Origin: HXMU1420-13 sp965229525
GTDB lineage: Bacteria > Bacteroidota > Rhodothermia > Balneolales > Balneolaceae
NCBI GenBank assembly: GCA_965229525.1
Contig: OZ245886.1
Location: forward strand, 1,302,001 to 1,366,000
Direction of reading: 5' to 3'
Length of the DNA: 64,000 nt
Positions 54,456-62,682 of the stretch are shown in pieces (the first letter of the stretch is position 1; each line of letters begins with the position of its first letter). A program made the position numbers and the translations under genes. The notes beneath the pieces are model-generated. The model made no database searches. It was given only the letters and a program-made list of their open reading frames with translations, and was not told the origin of the DNA.

Positions 54456-55216
54456 GATAAAATGTCTAGAACTATAATTGCGTAAACACCTACAACTGCT
54501 ACTAAAGTTAGTATATAAAGAGTCATCAATGCGAATGACTTCCCAACTGTTTTTAGCCACCCTTGTTGATATATCTTTTTAAGATTGAATACTACATACA
54601 AAAAAGTTCCTAGTTGTGCAGGAAAGCTAATAATCACTGCGAGTATCTCCACCCAACCCTGGGAGTAATTATCATTCAACCAAACTGTAAAAAGTTCGAA
54701 CATTAATAGTACAAACCAAATCGAATGGATATGAAACGATAGAATTAGGCCCTCTACATAATATTGTTGCTGCTTCCTATAAATCAGTTTTATATAAAGA
54801 GCTAACACTGGAACCAAAAAAAATAAAGAATACTGGATTACCTCAGCTAAATTCCCTGCTGATCCATCGTCCATTCCAAAATTGATGAAGAAAATCTGGT
54901 TCGATTCGATCAATTGAACAAATAAGAAATAGACGATACTTATCGATAGATAAATCCGTAATGGTGGCAAATAGCTAGCTCTTCTCCCCTGAATATATTG
55001 TTGAGTAACATATCCAGGCTTAAATAATAAGTCTCGAACCGTTTTAAACCATCGACTATCAATATTAAAAAGAGTCTCAACGGCATCTGATAGAAATACT
55101 TTGAGTGGTTGTTTAGTTGCCTGAGCTTTTTGACCACAATTCGCACAATAGTTCTCAACGGTAGATGAGCCGCAGTTTAGGCAAACTTCAGACGTTATGC
55201 GTTCGGGTGCTTCCAT
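54449..55216 (-). CDS. DUF3667 zinc-ribbon membrane protein
   Basis: 255 residues from ATG 55216 (MEAPERITSEVCLNCG); the longer frame would run back through a terminator into the DsbA-like gene. A zinc ribbon CxxC-8-CxxC (Cys12, 15, 24, 27) is followed by the conserved DUF3667 segment (DSRWFKTVRDLLFKPGYVTQQYIQGRRASYLPPLRIYL) and four to five membrane helices. Function unknown. Confidence 0.82.
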   Translation of the reverse strand: MEAPERITSEVCLNCGSSTVENYCANCGQKAQATKQPLKVFLSDAVETLFNIDSRWFKTVRDLLFKPGYVTQQYIQGRRASYLPPLRIYLSISIVYFLFVQLIESNQIFFINFGMDDGSAGNLAEVIQYSLFFLVPVLALYIKLIYRKQQQYYVEGLILSFHIHSIWFVLLMFELFTVWLNDNYSQGWVEILAVIISFPAQLGTFLYVVFNLKKIYQQGWLKTVGKSFALMTLYILTLVAVVGVYAIIVLDILSW

Positions 55217-55227
55217 ATCCCGAAAAT

Positions 55228-55262
55228 AAAAAAGGTTTCGATCACTACAACCGAAACCTTTA
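55228..55262 (-). terminator. intrinsic terminator after the DsbA-like gene
   Basis: On the minus strand AAAGGTTTCG and CGAAACCTTT pair, followed by a T-run. It separates the DsbA-like gene from the DUF3667 gene. Confidence 0.75.
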
Positions 55263-55283
55263 TCAAATTCTGGTAAATGGAGC

Positions 55284-55907
55284 TTAGTCCATATAACTTT
55301 CAACAAGTTCTTTAAATAATGGATAGCTACCAGGATTGCTCTCAATCTTTTCGCCATTAATAACAAAAGTCGGGGTTGAGCTTAAACCTATTTCAACACC
55401 CTGTCGTCTATTTGCCATCACGATTCTGTTCATATCGGCAGAATTCATGTCTGCTTTAAACTTATCGACATCTAAATCCAGCGATTCTGCATATCCAATA
55501 AAGATCGCTTCTGCATTACCTCGGCTCCATTGCTGCTGTCCGGCAAAAATTAGATCATGCATTTCATCAAATTTTCCCTGTACTCTTGCTGCTTCGGCTG
55601 ATCTCGCTGCAACCTGCGCATATTGGTGTTGCGCTAATGGGAAATGCTTCATGTCTATGCGAACTTCCGTCCCATAATCTTGCTTAATTTGCTTAACAAA
55701 TGAATGATAATAAGCACAAGCTGGGCATTGATAATCGCTGTATTTTTCAATAACAACCTTAGCAGGAATTGCAGGAATATTTTCGGTCGAAGCTGTAGCC
55801 GTTGAAGCTTGATTAGATGCCGGCTGTTCAGTTGCAGATTGATCAGCATTATTGCATGCCGATGTAATCAATAATCCGGCAAAAAGAATAGATAAAAACT
55901 TGTTCAT
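55284..55907 (-). CDS. DsbA-family thiol oxidoreductase lipoprotein
   Basis: A 207-residue protein with lipobox TSAC (Cys18), a low-complexity Ser/Thr/Ala/Gln linker to ~45, then a thioredoxin-fold domain with active site Cys61-Pro-Ala-Cys64, the MKHFPLAQH segment and cis-Pro loop STPTFVINGE. It probably oxidises or isomerises disulfides in exported proteins. It starts 9 bp after the cysteine desulfurase stop, so they share a transcript. Confidence 0.9.
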   Translation of the reverse strand: MNKFLSILFAGLLITSACNNADQSATEQPASNQASTATASTENIPAIPAKVVIEKYSDYQCPACAYYHSFVKQIKQDYGTEVRIDMKHFPLAQHQYAQVAARSAEAARVQGKFDEMHDLIFAGQQQWSRGNAEAIFIGYAESLDLDVDKFKADMNSADMNRIVMANRRQGVEIGLSSTPTFVINGEKIESNPGSYPLFKELVESYMD

Positions 55908-55916
55908 GGAATTAGA

Positions 55917-57080
55917 TTATGTTTTCGAATCTTTAGGTCGATGTACCTTATTAAAATGACGTTTTAAGATAGTGTCTATTTTCTCAATTATCTTGGAAAT
56001 ATGATGTTCTTTTACATCCAAACCGAAAGACAAACGTACAAATTGTCGCGCTTCTTCATCACTTCTACCGATCGCTTTCATGCTACGATTTGGTTTTTCC
56101 GATCCAACTTGACACGCAGATCCTGTTGAAATTGCAAGCCCCATTTGGCTGCATTCCAGCATTAGAAATTGACCTTCCATACCGGGAATTCGTACCCCTA
56201 AAATATACGGCGATTGATACTCCTCCGAACCTTCGATAATTAGTTCGTAACCAGTTTTTTGAATGCCTTCAACTATTGAGGATCTAACATTTGAAAGTCT
56301 TGCTAGTTCTGATTCCTGATATGAAATCATCAACTTAGTCGCCGCAGCAAACGCACCAATGCCCGGCGTATTAGCTGTTCCAAATCTAAGCGACTTTTTT
56401 TGATCCGCATCATCAAATAGTGGTTTCCATTCGGTTTCTGGATTGATCCAAACAGCCCCAATCCCTTTTGGGCCGTAAATTTTATGTGCAGAAATTGATA
56501 TGGCATCTAAATTACAGGCTTCAACATCTACTGGGATTTTTCCAAAACTCTGAACACAATCCGAATGAAATAACACTCCAGTGTCCTGCAGTCTTTCACC
56601 AATCTCTTGAATAGGTTGAATCACACCTAGCTCGGAATTTATATGTTGGATGCTCACTAACGCTGTTCGGTCATTGAGTAATTCTTCAAAATGTTCAAGA
56701 TTGATTCTCCCATCTTCATGTACTTCAAGCCAATGGATGTGATAACCTTGAGAAGCTAATCTTTCTAGTACATTGATTACGGAAGAGTGCTCCATTTTCG
56801 AACTGATAATTTCATTTCGATCATCGGTTCTACCATCTAATAATGCCTGAATGGCAAGATAGTTTGATTCCGTTGCACCTGAAGTGAAAGTGAGACCTTT
56901 AGGAGAGCCATGAAAAGCATTTGCAATGACTTTCGAAGAAGCTTCAATAATCTGTTTTGCTGATGAACCTTCGTCATGTAAACTACTCGAGTTCCCGAAG
57001 TATCGAGACGCAACCTGTGTATAAACATCCAAAATCTGTGGATGAATAGGGGTAGTTGCAGCGAAATCTAAATAGATCAT
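55917..57080 (-). CDS. cysteine desulfurase (NifS/IscS-like)
   Basis: A 387-residue PLP enzyme that removes sulfur from cysteine for Fe-S clusters or thio-modifications. It starts YLDFAATTPIHP, the PLP lysine is in SAHKIYGPKGIGA, and the persulfide Cys is in STGSACQVGS. It is divergent from nadC by 80 bp. In other bacteria a NifS-like enzyme next to nad genes supplies the NadA cluster, a plausible role here. Confidence 0.93.
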   Translation of the reverse strand: MIYLDFAATTPIHPQILDVYTQVASRYFGNSSSLHDEGSSAKQIIEASSKVIANAFHGSPKGLTFTSGATESNYLAIQALLDGRTDDRNEIISSKMEHSSVINVLERLASQGYHIHWLEVHEDGRINLEHFEELLNDRTALVSIQHINSELGVIQPIQEIGERLQDTGVLFHSDCVQSFGKIPVDVEACNLDAISISAHKIYGPKGIGAVWINPETEWKPLFDDADQKKSLRFGTANTPGIGAFAAATKLMISYQESELARLSNVRSSIVEGIQKTGYELIIEGSEEYQSPYILGVRIPGMEGQFLMLECSQMGLAISTGSACQVGSEKPNRSMKAIGRSDEEARQFVRLSFGLDVKEHHISKIIEKIDTILKRHFNKVHRPKDSKT

Positions 57081-57160
57081 TTTACTCGTTCTTATTTGGG
57101 AAAGTCGGTATCTTTAAAGGCTTGAAAATAAACAATCCTGTTTTCTAATACCGTTCATTC

Positions 57161-57994
57161 GTGCCAAAGCATTTATTTAAACAAATCGTTGAAATAGCCC
57201 TCCTGGAAGATTTGGGAATGGGTGATGTAACTACCAATTCAATCTTCTCAGAATCTGATGTAGCAAAAGGACAATTTCATTGTAAGGCACCTGGAGTATT
57301 GGCAGGAATGGATGTTTTTGCTATGGTTTATCCTTTCTTCGATACTGATGTACACATCAACCTCCTAAAAAAAGATGGTGCTCTAGTAACCAAAGGTGAA
57401 ATAATTGCCGAAGTCGAAGGTCCTGTTACCACCTTATTAAGTGGTGAACGAGTTATCTTGAATATCCTTCAGCACATGAGTGGAATTGCCTCCATTACTA
57501 ACGAGCTTGTGAAACTTCTGGATGACCCCACCATATCTATAGTGGATACCCGAAAGACATTACCGGGACTTCGTGGTCTTCAGAAGTACGCAGTAAAATG
57601 TGGCGGTGGACAAAACCATAGATTTCGTTTAGATGATGGTGTGATGATAAAAGACAATCACATTAAAGTAGCTGGTGGAATTACTAAGGCAGTAGAATTA
57701 GTAAAAAAACACGCCGGTCACATGGTTTCTATTGAGGTAGAAACGGAGACTAAGAAGCAGGTGTTAGAAGCCGTTGAAGCTGGAGCAAATGTGATCATGT
57801 TAGATAATAGAACACCTGAGCAGATTCGAGAACTCGTTGAAGTTATTCCGGATCATGTTGTAACTGAAGTATCTGGTGGGATAAATCCAACTAATATTGC
57901 GCGATATAGAGGATGTGGAGCCAACATTATTTCTATTGGTTGGATCACGCATTCAGTAAAAGCACTGGATATCAGTTTTAACCTTAATATTTGA
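57161..57994 (+). CDS. nadC: nicotinate-nucleotide pyrophosphorylase (carboxylating)
   Basis: A 277-residue protein starting with GTG (VPKHLFKQIVEIALLEDLGMGDVTT). It makes nicotinate mononucleotide from quinolinate and PRPP. Motifs are TRKTLPGLRGLQKYAVKCGGGQNHR, DGVMIKDNH and MLDNRTPEQ, with the ending VSGGINPTNI ... ISIGWITHS. nadA follows on the same strand after 86 bp. Confidence 0.95.
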   Translation: MPKHLFKQIVEIALLEDLGMGDVTTNSIFSESDVAKGQFHCKAPGVLAGMDVFAMVYPFFDTDVHINLLKKDGALVTKGEIIAEVEGPVTTLLSGERVILNILQHMSGIASITNELVKLLDDPTISIVDTRKTLPGLRGLQKYAVKCGGGQNHRFRLDDGVMIKDNHIKVAGGITKAVELVKKHAGHMVSIEVETETKKQVLEAVEAGANVIMLDNRTPEQIRELVEVIPDHVVTEVSGGINPTNIARYRGCGANIISIGWITHSVKALDISFNLNI

Positions 57995-58098
57995 CAAACA
58001 TTATTTGAGCAATTAGCCATTAATGCACACAATCACATTTTTTTAGTATAATTGAGTGTCGAATTCCTGTTTCGTGATGTGTGACTAATTATTTTGAT

Positions 58099-59208
58099 AT
58101 GGACGTTTTAGAATTATTAGAAATTGAATCAGAAGTAAGTCTTCCAAAGCGATATTCCGAAATGTCGGTGGAAGAGATGGAAAACCGTATTAGAGAGATT
58201 AAAGCTCAATTTGGGAAAAGATTATTTATACCCGGTCATCATTACCAAAAAGATGAAGTAATCCAATTCGCTGATGCCAGAGGTGACTCTTTAAAACTCG
58301 CCCAAATTTGTGCTGAAATGCCTGAAGCTGAGTTTATCGCATTTTGTGGTGTTCACTTCATGGCAGAAACTGCGGATATGTTAACCAAGCCCAATCAAAA
58401 AGTTATTCTTCCAGATCTACGTGCCGGTTGTTCAATGGCAGATATGGCTGATATTGATCAGACGGAAATTGGCTGGAAGAAAATGCAAAAGATTTGGGGG
58501 GATACCATTTTACCACTCACTTATGTGAATTCTACAGCTGCAATTAAAGGCTTTGTTGGAAAGTATGGCGGTGCATGCGTTACTTCCGGCAATGTGGAGA
58601 AAATGCTGACCTGGGCATTCGAACAAAAAGAACGCATTTTGTTTTTACCTGATCAGCACCTTGGTAGAAATACAGCGTATAAACTGGGGATTCCACTTGA
58701 GCACATGGCGGTTTATGCTCCATTGACTGAAAGCTTCGAGTATGAAGGTGAATGGGAAGATGTTAAAGTGATTTTATGGAAAGGTCACTGCTCGGTTCAC
58801 GAGAAATTCAATGTTCAGCATATCGAAAACCTCCGCAAGAAAGACGCTGAGATTAATATCATTGTTCACCCGGAATGTACATTCGACGTAGTTCAGGCAT
58901 CTGATTTTGCAGGATCGACCAATTACATAATTAATACCATCAAAGATGCTCCAGCTGGCTCGAAATGGGCGATTGGTACTGAAATGAACTTGGTGAATCG
59001 CATCATCGACGAGCACCCTGATAAAGAAATCGTTTCTTTAAATCCATTCATGTGTCCATGCCTAACCATGAACCGAATTGATTTACCTCACCTGCTATGG
59101 AGTTTAGAAAAACTCGAAGCTGGAGAAGTAGTGAATCATATTACGGTTCCCGAAGATATCACAAAAAATGCGGTGCTTTCTCTTGAGAGAATGTTGGAGC
59201 GTAGTTAA
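58099..59208 (+). CDS. nadA: quinolinate synthase
   Basis: About 369 residues from ATG 58099 (an in-frame GTG lies at 58081). It condenses iminoaspartate and dihydroxyacetone phosphate to quinolinate with a [4Fe-4S] cluster. The three ligand Cys are visible in FCGVHFMAETADML, GGACVTSGNV and NPFMCPCLTMN. Also seen: GHHYQKDEV and GCSMADMA. The aspartate oxidase nadB is not in the window. Confidence 0.96.
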   Translation: MDVLELLEIESEVSLPKRYSEMSVEEMENRIREIKAQFGKRLFIPGHHYQKDEVIQFADARGDSLKLAQICAEMPEAEFIAFCGVHFMAETADMLTKPNQKVILPDLRAGCSMADMADIDQTEIGWKKMQKIWGDTILPLTYVNSTAAIKGFVGKYGGACVTSGNVEKMLTWAFEQKERILFLPDQHLGRNTAYKLGIPLEHMAVYAPLTESFEYEGEWEDVKVILWKGHCSVHEKFNVQHIENLRKKDAEINIIVHPECTFDVVQASDFAGSTNYIINTIKDAPAGSKWAIGTEMNLVNRIIDEHPDKEIVSLNPFMCPCLTMNRIDLPHLLWSLEKLEAGEVVNHITVPEDITKNAVLSLERMLERS

Positions 59209-59645
59209 ACTCCGTTTGTTATCATTCCAGACTTGATTCAGGACGACTATGTGTATGAAAATCATTTCATAATCCGACCTCATCTGTCTTCTCCTTCTCA
59301 AGGAGAAGAACTCCTTGTTATTAACTAATTGATTTATCAAGCTACACTCAATAATAGGGATTGGTATAGTAGGGTTGAGTCAGTGAAAGTTAACTCCGAT
59401 TATCATTAATGACTCCCAAAATTAAACCCGAAAGAAATAAGGTAGGGATGATCTGGAGAATGAACCAATCGTTAGCAAGTAGCTTAATCGAAGCTCATTC
59501 GCGGGTGAATCTACATTTCTTGAGGTGGTTTTTGGTATCCCGATTTAAATCGGGATCCACACAAAAGTACGAATAGAAAACCCGCCCACTTTGTAGAATG
59601 GTAGATCCTTTGGCGGTAGTCTCTGGATGACGAAGAGATGAAATT
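59209..59645. other. non-coding region holding repeat copy 1
   Basis: The 437-bp gap after nadA has no gene. It starts with a short CATTCC...CAGGACGAC repeat word and then the long direct repeat described separately. Confidence 0.6.
59275..59571. repeat. long non-coding direct repeat, copy 1
   Basis: About 297 bp, nearly identical over its first ~115 bases to 62188-62474 and clearly alignable to the end. It contains the hairpin CTTCTCCTT-CTC-AAGGAGAAG (59288-59308), the words GGGTGAATCTACATTTCTTG and a terminal TCCACACAAAAGTACG. Near the end, the ATCCCGATTTAAATCGGGAT palindrome replaces the GTACTTTTG arm found in copy 2. Confidence 0.85.
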
Positions 59646-60167
59646 TTATTTACTCACTTTCATAAAAGGTATTGGTATAATATCTGTTGGGTATCCATCA
59701 AACGTGTTACCCCCATCTTCTTCAAACCTGGCATGATAAAATTGTATTCCATCGGCTAACTCCTCCACAAAAATGGACTGTCTAAATGATTCTTCCTGCC
59801 CGTTAATTCTCTGAATCCCTGAAATTTTATTCGCCCGAACTGTTTCACCATTCAATGTTGCGTTGATGGTGCCATTTACCTCAAAATCTATGTCCACATT
59901 CATTTCACCAGACAGCGTTGTACAAGTATTCTCCGAATAAAATTTGATTTCTATTGTTAAACTGTTGTCAGTAAATCGAAAAATTTCAGAACCAAATCTT
60001 CCTCGATCTTCTGCACACCCAGATTCCCAGGTACCGTCTAATAAAAGTTCGTTCCCTAAATTTGAAGTAAATAGTAATTCAGACTGAACGTTTGTCGGCG
60101 AATCTTTACACGCATTAGTGACCATAAAGCCCATTATCAGTACACTTGTTAAAAGTATCTTTCTCAT
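59646..60167 (-). CDS. lipoprotein of unknown function
   Basis: A 173-residue protein with lipobox TNAC (Cys20). The mature part is beta-rich (LLLDGTWESGCAEDRG, NSLTIEIKFYSENTCTTLSGEMNVDIDFEVNGTINATLNG), lipocalin-like in feel, with a Cys pair that could bond. I recognise no family. It lies between the two long direct repeats. Confidence 0.65.
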   Translation of the reverse strand: MRKILLTSVLIMGFMVTNACKDSPTNVQSELLFTSNLGNELLLDGTWESGCAEDRGRFGSEIFRFTDNSLTIEIKFYSENTCTTLSGEMNVDIDFEVNGTINATLNGETVRANKISGIQRINGQEESFRQSIFVEELADGIQFYHARFEEDGGNTFDGYPTDIIPIPFMKVSK

Positions 60168-60361
60168 TTTGCCATTTGTTGATTTAAGATTTGCAAAAAA
60201 TTAGGCATTTGGTTTCCCTATTCTATTTCTAAGACCACCTGATATATGTATCCGAGCAAAGTTCTACATGACAAAATCAATACATATATTCAATGATGTT
60301 TTTAATAACAATCATTTAACACCTTACTTTTTTAGAGAAAGGTTAAGAGCTGTAGAACTGC

Positions 60362-61441
60362 TTAATTCTTTGAACTAATGCTTTTCTTGAATTGAGATGG
60401 GGTCACACCTGTTTGTTTTTTGAATGCAGTATTGAAAACAGATCCCGATTTGAAACCAGCTGATTCAGCTATTCCAAGTAAGGTCAGATGCGAATAGTTT
60501 TTATCGTGTAACTTAGATTTTACATCCTCAACTCTATACTGATTTATAAAATCGCTAAAACTGACCTCTTTCTCTCTATTTATAGATTGTGAGATATAAC
60601 TGCTGGATATCCCCAATTCTTTTGCCAGTTTTGCCAACGTAAGATCCTTTGATCTGAATATTTTTTCCTCAGAAAACAATCGACGAATCTCTTTAAAAAT
60701 CTCCCTTGATTTTTCATCCGATAACTGACTTTTGCTATAAGGGACTTCTTTAAAAAGCACATCTGACTCTGAAATATTCCTATAGCCTAAAACAATAATG
60801 TGAAGTGATAATATTAGAATGAAATTTAGATTTATATAATCTGGGAGTTGGTTTCCACTGATTGTAAATCCTATTGAGATAAGTGACATCACAAAAACTA
60901 TGGAATATGATACAAGTATTTGCTTCATCCAGAGTAAAGACTTCACTGATTGAGAATTAAATTGCCCCTTTGCAGATTTTTCAATGTCTCTCACTAGTCG
61001 ATAGGATAGTGTTAGATAAATGATATTTTGCCCTAAATAAATTGGTATAAAAGCGTTCTCAAGTTGATCTAAATAATCTATGCTAAATACTAAAAATAGT
61101 ATTGATAGACTGATTAATGTTAAAAAAGGAATCCCGTGTAATAGAATTGGTTTTACCCAATCCACTGATTGGTCCAGTTTTGTTTTTACATACAAATAGA
61201 TGGTTGGGGGAACCAAAATTCCCATGCTATTTGAAATGGTCTCATAAAACTCGAACTCGTATTCGTACCCTAATAAGACACGCAAAGAATTGATTATTGC
61301 GATACTAAAAGCCATGAGAAGAATGGCTAGAAATCGATTATACACATACCCTACATACTTCTTTCTAAGAAGCAACATGATCAGAATAATAGCCTGAACA
61401 ACTGCTGTGAAATTAATAAGAACAGAAAGCTGATAGAGCAT
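60362..61441 (-). CDS. membrane-embedded AraC-family transcriptional regulator
   Basis: A 359-residue protein. About seven hydrophobic segments fill residues 1-225, followed by a C-terminal AraC/XylS DNA-binding domain (LAKLAKELGISSSYISQSINREK, FSDFINQYRVEDVK, LTLLGIAESAGFKSGSVFNTAFKKQTGVTPSQFKK). The sensor part thus sits in the membrane. Targets are probably nearby lipoprotein genes, but this is only inferred. Confidence 0.9.
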   Translation of the reverse strand: MLYQLSVLINFTAVVQAIILIMLLLRKKYVGYVYNRFLAILLMAFSIAIINSLRVLLGYEYEFEFYETISNSMGILVPPTIYLYVKTKLDQSVDWVKPILLHGIPFLTLISLSILFLVFSIDYLDQLENAFIPIYLGQNIIYLTLSYRLVRDIEKSAKGQFNSQSVKSLLWMKQILVSYSIVFVMSLISIGFTISGNQLPDYINLNFILILSLHIIVLGYRNISESDVLFKEVPYSKSQLSDEKSREIFKEIRRLFSEEKIFRSKDLTLAKLAKELGISSSYISQSINREKEVSFSDFINQYRVEDVKSKLHDKNYSHLTLLGIAESAGFKSGSVFNTAFKKQTGVTPSQFKKSISSKN

Positions 61442-61628
61442 TTACAATAATACAGTCATGAATATTTTGGCTAAGTATATGAAGGGGTGAAATAAATTAC
61501 TGTTCATTAGTGATAAGCTGAATCATTTTAAGCTGTCAGTTCATTCTTTTTTTTGAACATCAGGAAAAGTTGTCTTTCGCTTGCCTATCTAATTCTATTA
61601 CTTTAGCAAAACTACAGAATAGATAATC

Positions 61629-61985
61629 ATGAATAAATCAACACTATTAATTCTATCGTTAATCCTAAGTGTAATACTACCCAGCTGTAGTCTTTTTAGA
61701 TTTGAAGGAGAAGTTACGGTTGAGGCTATTGAGCCTTTAATCCATATCACAAATGACACAAATCGAACGATATATTTCTTCGCTTGTGATGAAGATGATG
61801 GCGCACTTATAAGTGTCGATTTATCAGACCATTCTGATTGGCCAAAAATAAAAGCAGGCAAAACTAAGACCATAGAGTATAGCGATCTGCATTGGTATGA
61901 TGAGGGAGATACTCGACTCTGGATGTATTGGAAAACCGATAAAGGTGATAATGGTTTTTTAAGATTGAATCTACCTTATAATTAA
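61629..61985 (+). CDS. small lipoprotein of unknown function
   Basis: A 118-residue protein with lipobox LPSC (Cys20). The mature domain is short and beta-rich (EPLIHITNDTNRTIYFFACDEDD ... LWMYWKTDKGDNGFLRLNLPYN), without a recognised family. It is divergent from the AraC regulator. Confidence 0.65.
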   Translation: MNKSTLLILSLILSVILPSCSLFRFEGEVTVEAIEPLIHITNDTNRTIYFFACDEDDGALISVDLSDHSDWPKIKAGKTKTIEYSDLHWYDEGDTRLWMYWKTDKGDNGFLRLNLPYN

Positions 61986-62682
61986 TCTCTAGCCACAATC
62001 GATCAAAAATTACATTCATAAACGGGTGAATCTACATTTCAGAGTATCTAATTTTGTCCTTCCTCGCTAATCACCCCTCTCTTTCTCTCCCTTAAAATTA
62101 GGGGAGAGGACTTCCTATAAAGTCAACCATAAATATATGAGCGTCTCCCTCCCTAGTCTTAGGGAGGGAACAAGGGTGGAAATTGATCGACCTCATCTGT
62201 CTTCTCCTTCTCAAGGAGAAGAACTCCTTGTTATAAACTAATTCATTTATCAAGCTACACTCTAAATAATAGGGATTGGTATAGTAGGGTTGAGTCAGTG
62301 AATTTTTACTTCGATTATCTTTAATGACCCCAAAAATAAATCCCGAAAGAAATGCGGTAGGAGTGGTCTGGTAGAAGAACCGATCGTTAGCTAGAAGCTT
62401 AACCGAAGTTCATTAGCGGGTGAATCTACATTTCTTGCGGTGGTTTTTGGTACTTTTGTCCACACAAAAGTACGTAAATAAATTACTTCGAGGTTGTGAA
62501 ATAAACTTGTTGATTCTTCGTCCCGACAACTGTTGGGAACAAAATGTCAAAAAAAGAAAACACATCTCCCCGCCCATCCACTCATACCTACCGTTCATCC
62601 TAATTCAAAACCGTAAGGGAATGCATCGCTAACCTTCTTGATCTCATGGGGTAAGTTTGGACCAGAAAACAAACGAACTCTA
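61986..62682. other. 697-bp non-coding region with several repeats
   Basis: No credible gene is seen. It holds an ACGGGTGAATCTACATTTC word (62020-62040) shared with the long repeats, two palindromes (CTCTCCCTTAAAATTAGGGGAGAG-type near 62090, and TCCCTCCCTAGTCTTAGGGAGGGA-type at 62146-62169), long repeat copy 2, and then the upstream region of the TolC gene. Confidence 0.6.
62188..62474. repeat. long non-coding direct repeat, copy 2
   Basis: About 287 bp matching 59275-59571. It ends in a perfect 10-bp hairpin GTACTTTTGT-CCAC-ACAAAAGTAC (62450-62473). The hairpin CTTCTCCTT/AAGGAGAAG is kept. Confidence 0.85.

Noticed and set aside
54456..54560. Longer carbonic anhydrase start
   Set aside because: It lies inside the preceding gene. 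ATG 54455 coupled to the upstream stop matches the family N-terminus.
55217..55366. Fifty-residue N-terminal extension of the DUF3667 protein
   Set aside because: It would be translated through the terminator and the 3' end of the DsbA-like gene in another frame. The zinc ribbon begins shortly after ATG 55216.
62413..62632. Short frames on both strands in the right-hand repeat
   Set aside because: They lie in non-coding repeat DNA, are not preserved in copy 1 and have no family resemblance.
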